Assembly (NCBI RefSeq): GCF_014208105.1
Contig: NZ_JACHMQ010000001.1
Coordinates: forward strand, 4,464,001-4,528,000
Direction of reading: 5' to 3'
DNA length: 64,000 nucleotides
DNA from: Actinomadura coerulea
GTDB taxonomy: Bacteria > Actinomycetota > Actinomycetes > Streptosporangiales > Streptosporangiaceae
Shown: positions 62,049-64,000 of the stretch, piece by piece
How the letters are laid out: every line of letters starts with the position of its first letter
Position numbering within the stretch: the first letter of the stretch is position 1
Translations under genes and position numbers: made by a program
The notes under the pieces: model-generated
What the model was told of the DNA's origin: nothing
Database searches by the model: none
What the model saw: only the letters and a program-made list of their open reading frames with translations

Positions 62049-62831
62049 CTACGGGGTCGCGCGGGCGAACAGCCTCCGGTACACGCGCCGCAGACCGTGG
62101 AGATCACTGACAGGCTCGGCGAACGGGAGCCGCACGTCGAACGACGACGGCGCGCCCGGCGGCGGCGCCGAGCAGCGCAGCCACATGCCGTACCGGTCGA
62201 GCGCGAGCGGCCGGACGGGTCCGGGCGGGACCGCCTCCGGCAGCAGCCGCGGCAGTTCGGCGCGGTGGGCGGAGTCCAGGTGCGTGAGGATGCCCGCCTC
62301 GACGGCGACGAACGGGTCGGGCGCGGCGTCCGCGTACTCCTCCGGTTCCAGGGTGGCGCTCCCCCAGGCGTCCTCGATCTCCACCTGAGCGGTTTCGAGG
62401 GCGAGGACCGTCCATTCGCGGCGGCCGTCCCGCCCGGCGCCGAGGTCGAGCAGTTCGGGGCGCGGGTGCGCGTGCGAGAGGAGCAGCGCGGCGGCCCGCA
62501 GTTCGCCGTCCGGCACCTCGCTCAGCCAGCCGTGCAGCCAGGCCCGGCCCCGGACGCGGTCCGGCAGCGGCACCGGCGCGACGTCGCTGGTCCGCAGGGT
62601 GGCGGGCACGTCGTCCTCTCCGGTCAGGGCCGCGGCGATGGGCGCGTCCGCCCGGACGAGCAGCAGCGGCCGGCCGTCCCGGTCGGTGGTGTGCGCCGGG
62701 ACGGGAGCGTAGGGGACGCCGGGCGCGACGAGCACGCCGTCCGCGACGCCGTAGGCGAGGGTCCGCGCGCGCTCCGCCGCCGTGGGGCCCTGGATGGTCT
62801 GCGCGGCCTGCGTGGTCTCCGCTCGCGGCAC
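62049..62831 (-). CDS. DUF2470/HugZ-like (split-barrel) protein, probably iron-regulated
   Basis: 260 residues. The N-terminal part (AERARTLAYGVADGVLVAPGVPYAPVPAHTTDRDGRPLLLV) and middle GRAWLHGWLSEVP resemble FMN/heme-binding split barrels; the C-terminal part (ALETAQVEIEDAWGSATLEPEEYADAAPDPFVAVEAGILTHLDSAHRAELPRLL) looks like the DUF2470 domain. Such proteins are found with siderophore or heme-handling genes. ATG 62829-62831 lies 20-55 nt downstream of tandem iron boxes, so it should be repressed by a DtxR/DmdR/IdeR-type regulator when iron is plentiful. Family assignment is by eye. Confidence 0.65.
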   Translation of the reverse strand: MPRAETTQAAQTIQGPTAAERARTLAYGVADGVLVAPGVPYAPVPAHTTDRDGRPLLLVRADAPIAAALTGEDDVPATLRTSDVAPVPLPDRVRGRAWLHGWLSEVPDGELRAAALLLSHAHPRPELLDLGAGRDGRREWTVLALETAQVEIEDAWGSATLEPEEYADAAPDPFVAVEAGILTHLDSAHRAELPRLLPEAVPPGPVRPLALDRYGMWLRCSAPPPGAPSSFDVRLPFAEPVSDLHGLRRVYRRLFARATP

Positions 62832-62849
62832 CGTGCCTCCTTGACGTCT

Positions 62850-62884
62850 CAGGTTAGGCTTACCTAACTTAGGCTTACCTAACC
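62850..62884. promoter_or_regulatory. Two tandem iron boxes (DtxR/IdeR/DmdR type)
   Basis: AGGTTAGGCTTACCTAA at 62851-62867 and TTAGGCTTACCTAA again at 62869-62882, 15 bp apart. The first matches the actinobacterial iron-box consensus TWAGGTWAGSCTWACCTWA nearly completely; the second has about two mismatches. It lies between the divergent starts of the DUF2470-like gene and rpsD, about 30 nt before the latter's start. Confidence 0.85.
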
Positions 62885-62897
62885 ATCAAGGAGCGTG

Positions 62898-63503
62898 ATG
62901 AACAACCCCCGTCCCAAGGTGCGGCTCTCGCGGGCCCTCGGCATCCCGCTGACGCCGAAGAGCGTGAAGTACTTCGAGGCGCGGCCCTACCCGCCCGGCG
63001 TGCACGGCCGCGCCCGCAAGCAGGAGAGCGACTACAAGGTCCGGCTGCGCGAGAAGCAGCGGCTCCGCGCGCAGTACAACATCCGCGAGGCGCAGCTCCG
63101 CAACGCCTTCGACAAGGCCGCGCGGACGGGCGGCAAGACCGGCGAGGCCCTGCTCGTCGACCTCGAACTCCGGCTGGACGCGCTCGTCCTGCGCGCCGGC
63201 TTCGCCCGGACGATCTACCAGGCCCGCCAGTTCGTCGTGCACCGCCACGTGCTGGTGAACGGCCGCCGCGTGGACCGCCCGTCCTACCGGCTGCGGCCCG
63301 GCGACGTCATCACGGTCGCCGAGCGGAGCCGCGCGATGGTCCCGTTCCAGGTCGCGGCGGCCGGCGGCCACGCCGCCGAGGTCCCGCCCTACCTGGAGGT
63401 CCGGCACGACGCGCTGGCCGCCCGACTCGCCCGGCTGCCGGAGCGCCCCGAGATCCCGATCATCTGCGACGAGCAGCTGGTAGTAGAGCACTACTCCCGC
63501 TGA
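62898..63503 (+). CDS. rpsD: 30S ribosomal protein S4 (zinc-free, actinobacterial form)
   Basis: 201 residues. N-terminus NNPRPKVRLSRALGIPLTPKSVKYFEARPYPPG lacks the zinc-binding cysteines of canonical S4, and the S4 RNA-binding domain is RLDALVLRAGFARTIYQARQFVVHRHVLVNG. Closely resembles the form found in Streptomyces. It binds 16S rRNA and nucleates 30S assembly. ATG 62898 with AAGGAG 5 nt upstream. Whether it is the only S4 in this genome or a second copy cannot be seen. The iron boxes overlap its promoter region. Confidence 0.92.
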   Translation: MNNPRPKVRLSRALGIPLTPKSVKYFEARPYPPGVHGRARKQESDYKVRLREKQRLRAQYNIREAQLRNAFDKAARTGGKTGEALLVDLELRLDALVLRAGFARTIYQARQFVVHRHVLVNGRRVDRPSYRLRPGDVITVAERSRAMVPFQVAAAGGHAAEVPPYLEVRHDALAARLARLPERPEIPIICDEQLVVEHYSR

Positions 63504-63521
63504 CCTGCGCTAGCGCAGGTC
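63502..63521. terminator. 20-bp palindrome at the convergent ends of rpsD and marR-like gene
   Basis: GACCTGCGCTAGCGCAGGTC is a perfect palindrome containing both stop codons: the last two bases of the rpsD TGA and the complement of the TAG of the opposite gene. It can fold on both transcripts. Confidence 0.75.
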
Positions 63522-63998
63522 GCCTAGTTCCTCGCGGGCGGTGGTGCGGAGGACGCGCAGCGCGTCCACCAGGACGCTCCGCTGCTCCTCGGTGAGGGGG
63601 CCCGCGAAGTGCGCGCGGAGCGTCTCGGCGTGCACGCGCAGGGCCTCGTCCAACTTCGCCTGGCCGGCCGGGGTCAGCGCCACGTTCTGGCGGCGCCGGT
63701 CGCCGGGCGCGGGCTCGCGGCGGACGAGCCCGGCCTCCTCCATCCGGTCGACGATGCGGGTCATGCCGCCGCTGGTCAGGATGAGTTCGCCGGCCAGGCC
63801 GCCCATCGACACCGCGCAGTCGCCGCCCTCGCCGGACAGCCTCAGGAGCACCTCGAAGACCGCGTGCCGGATGCCGCAGCGGCGCTCCAGCTCGCGGCCC
63901 GCGATCCGCTCCAGCACCGACGCCGCGCCCAGCAGCGCGCCGAACTCGTGCACCAGCGCGTCCGGGACGGCCATGCCCTGCCCGTCCTGCTCCGTCAC
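63510..63998 (-). CDS. MarR-family transcriptional regulator (start near window edge)
   Basis: 162 residues as read from a GTG at 63998, but the window ends two bases upstream so the true start may lie beyond it; an ATG 24 nt inside is another candidate. MarR winged helix: RRCGIRHAVFEVLLRLSGEGGDCAVSMGGLAGELILTSGGMTRIVDRMEEAGLVRREPAPGDRRRQNVALTPAGQAKLDEAL with the conserved D-R-R wing. Targets are probably upstream of it, outside this window. Convergent with rpsD. Confidence 0.85.
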   Translation of the reverse strand: MTEQDGQGMAVPDALVHEFGALLGAASVLERIAGRELERRCGIRHAVFEVLLRLSGEGGDCAVSMGGLAGELILTSGGMTRIVDRMEEAGLVRREPAPGDRRRQNVALTPAGQAKLDEALRVHAETLRAHFAGPLTEEQRSVLVDALRVLRTTAREELGDLR

Positions 63999-64000
63999 GA

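Overview
The window is uniformly very GC-rich and gene-dense, with GTG starts, ATGA/GTGA start-stop overlaps and protein families typical of filamentous actinobacteria: geosmin synthase, conservon proteins, WS/DGAT, DUF742 and family 2B encapsulins. A Thermomonosporaceae/Actinomadura-like or Streptomyces-like chromosome is the best guess (inference). No rRNA, tRNA, CRISPR array or prophage was seen. Two insertion sequences are present: an IS982-type element at 27.8-28.8 kb and an IS30-type element at 52.8-54.0 kb.

Layout. 0-8.6 kb: end of a PucR-type regulator, a small Zn-finger-like protein, an acetate/YaaH-type transporter, a STAS protein, DUF2630, an L-lactate permease and a three-subunit molybdenum aldehyde dehydrogenase whose FAD subunit carries an extra 4Fe-4S cysteine motif. 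8.7-14.8 kb: two-domain geosmin synthase, an ECF sigma factor with a coupled membrane protein, a thioredoxin-reductase-like flavoprotein with a coupled 48-residue membrane peptide, a NADAR protein, and a 42-residue peptide gene preceded by a DasR-like palindrome. 14.8-27.8 kb: a catabolic island made of a LacI regulator, an enolase-superfamily enzyme, a NMT1/SsuA-type ABC importer, a Gfo/Idh/MocA oxidoreductase, a DUF993 protein, a TIM-barrel isomerase, a permease, a secreted PQQ-type sugar dehydrogenase and a LamG protein. Matching palindromes centred on AGCGCT in front of both halves suggest one LacI regulon.

28.8-36.2 kb: a beta-propeller-like protein, galT, a conservon (sensor kinase, DUF742, GTPase) lacking the usual roadblock gene, and a solute-binding lipoprotein. 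36.3-40.2 kb is the most striking locus: a tight operon encoding two different family 2B encapsulin shell proteins, each with an inserted cyclic-nucleotide-binding-like domain, followed by a polyprenyl diphosphate synthase that is the expected cargo. It looks like a protein nanocompartment for isoprenoid chain synthesis.

40.6-64 kb: transporters, dihydrolipoyl dehydrogenase, hemerythrin-like protein, a D-amino-acid-dehydrogenase-like enzyme with a divergent PucR regulator, dimethylargininase, an XRE-cupin/MFS pair with repeated operator-like motifs, a NUDIX-like protein, WS/DGAT acyltransferase, uracil-DNA glycosylase, PlsC-like acyltransferase, an AAA ATPase, a Cys/Met-metabolism PLP enzyme, a DUF2470-like protein and ribosomal protein S4 diverging from tandem iron boxes, and a MarR regulator. 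A long, perfect inverted repeat occurs twice (48.15 kb and 52.78/54.06 kb); the second copy is split by the IS30 element.
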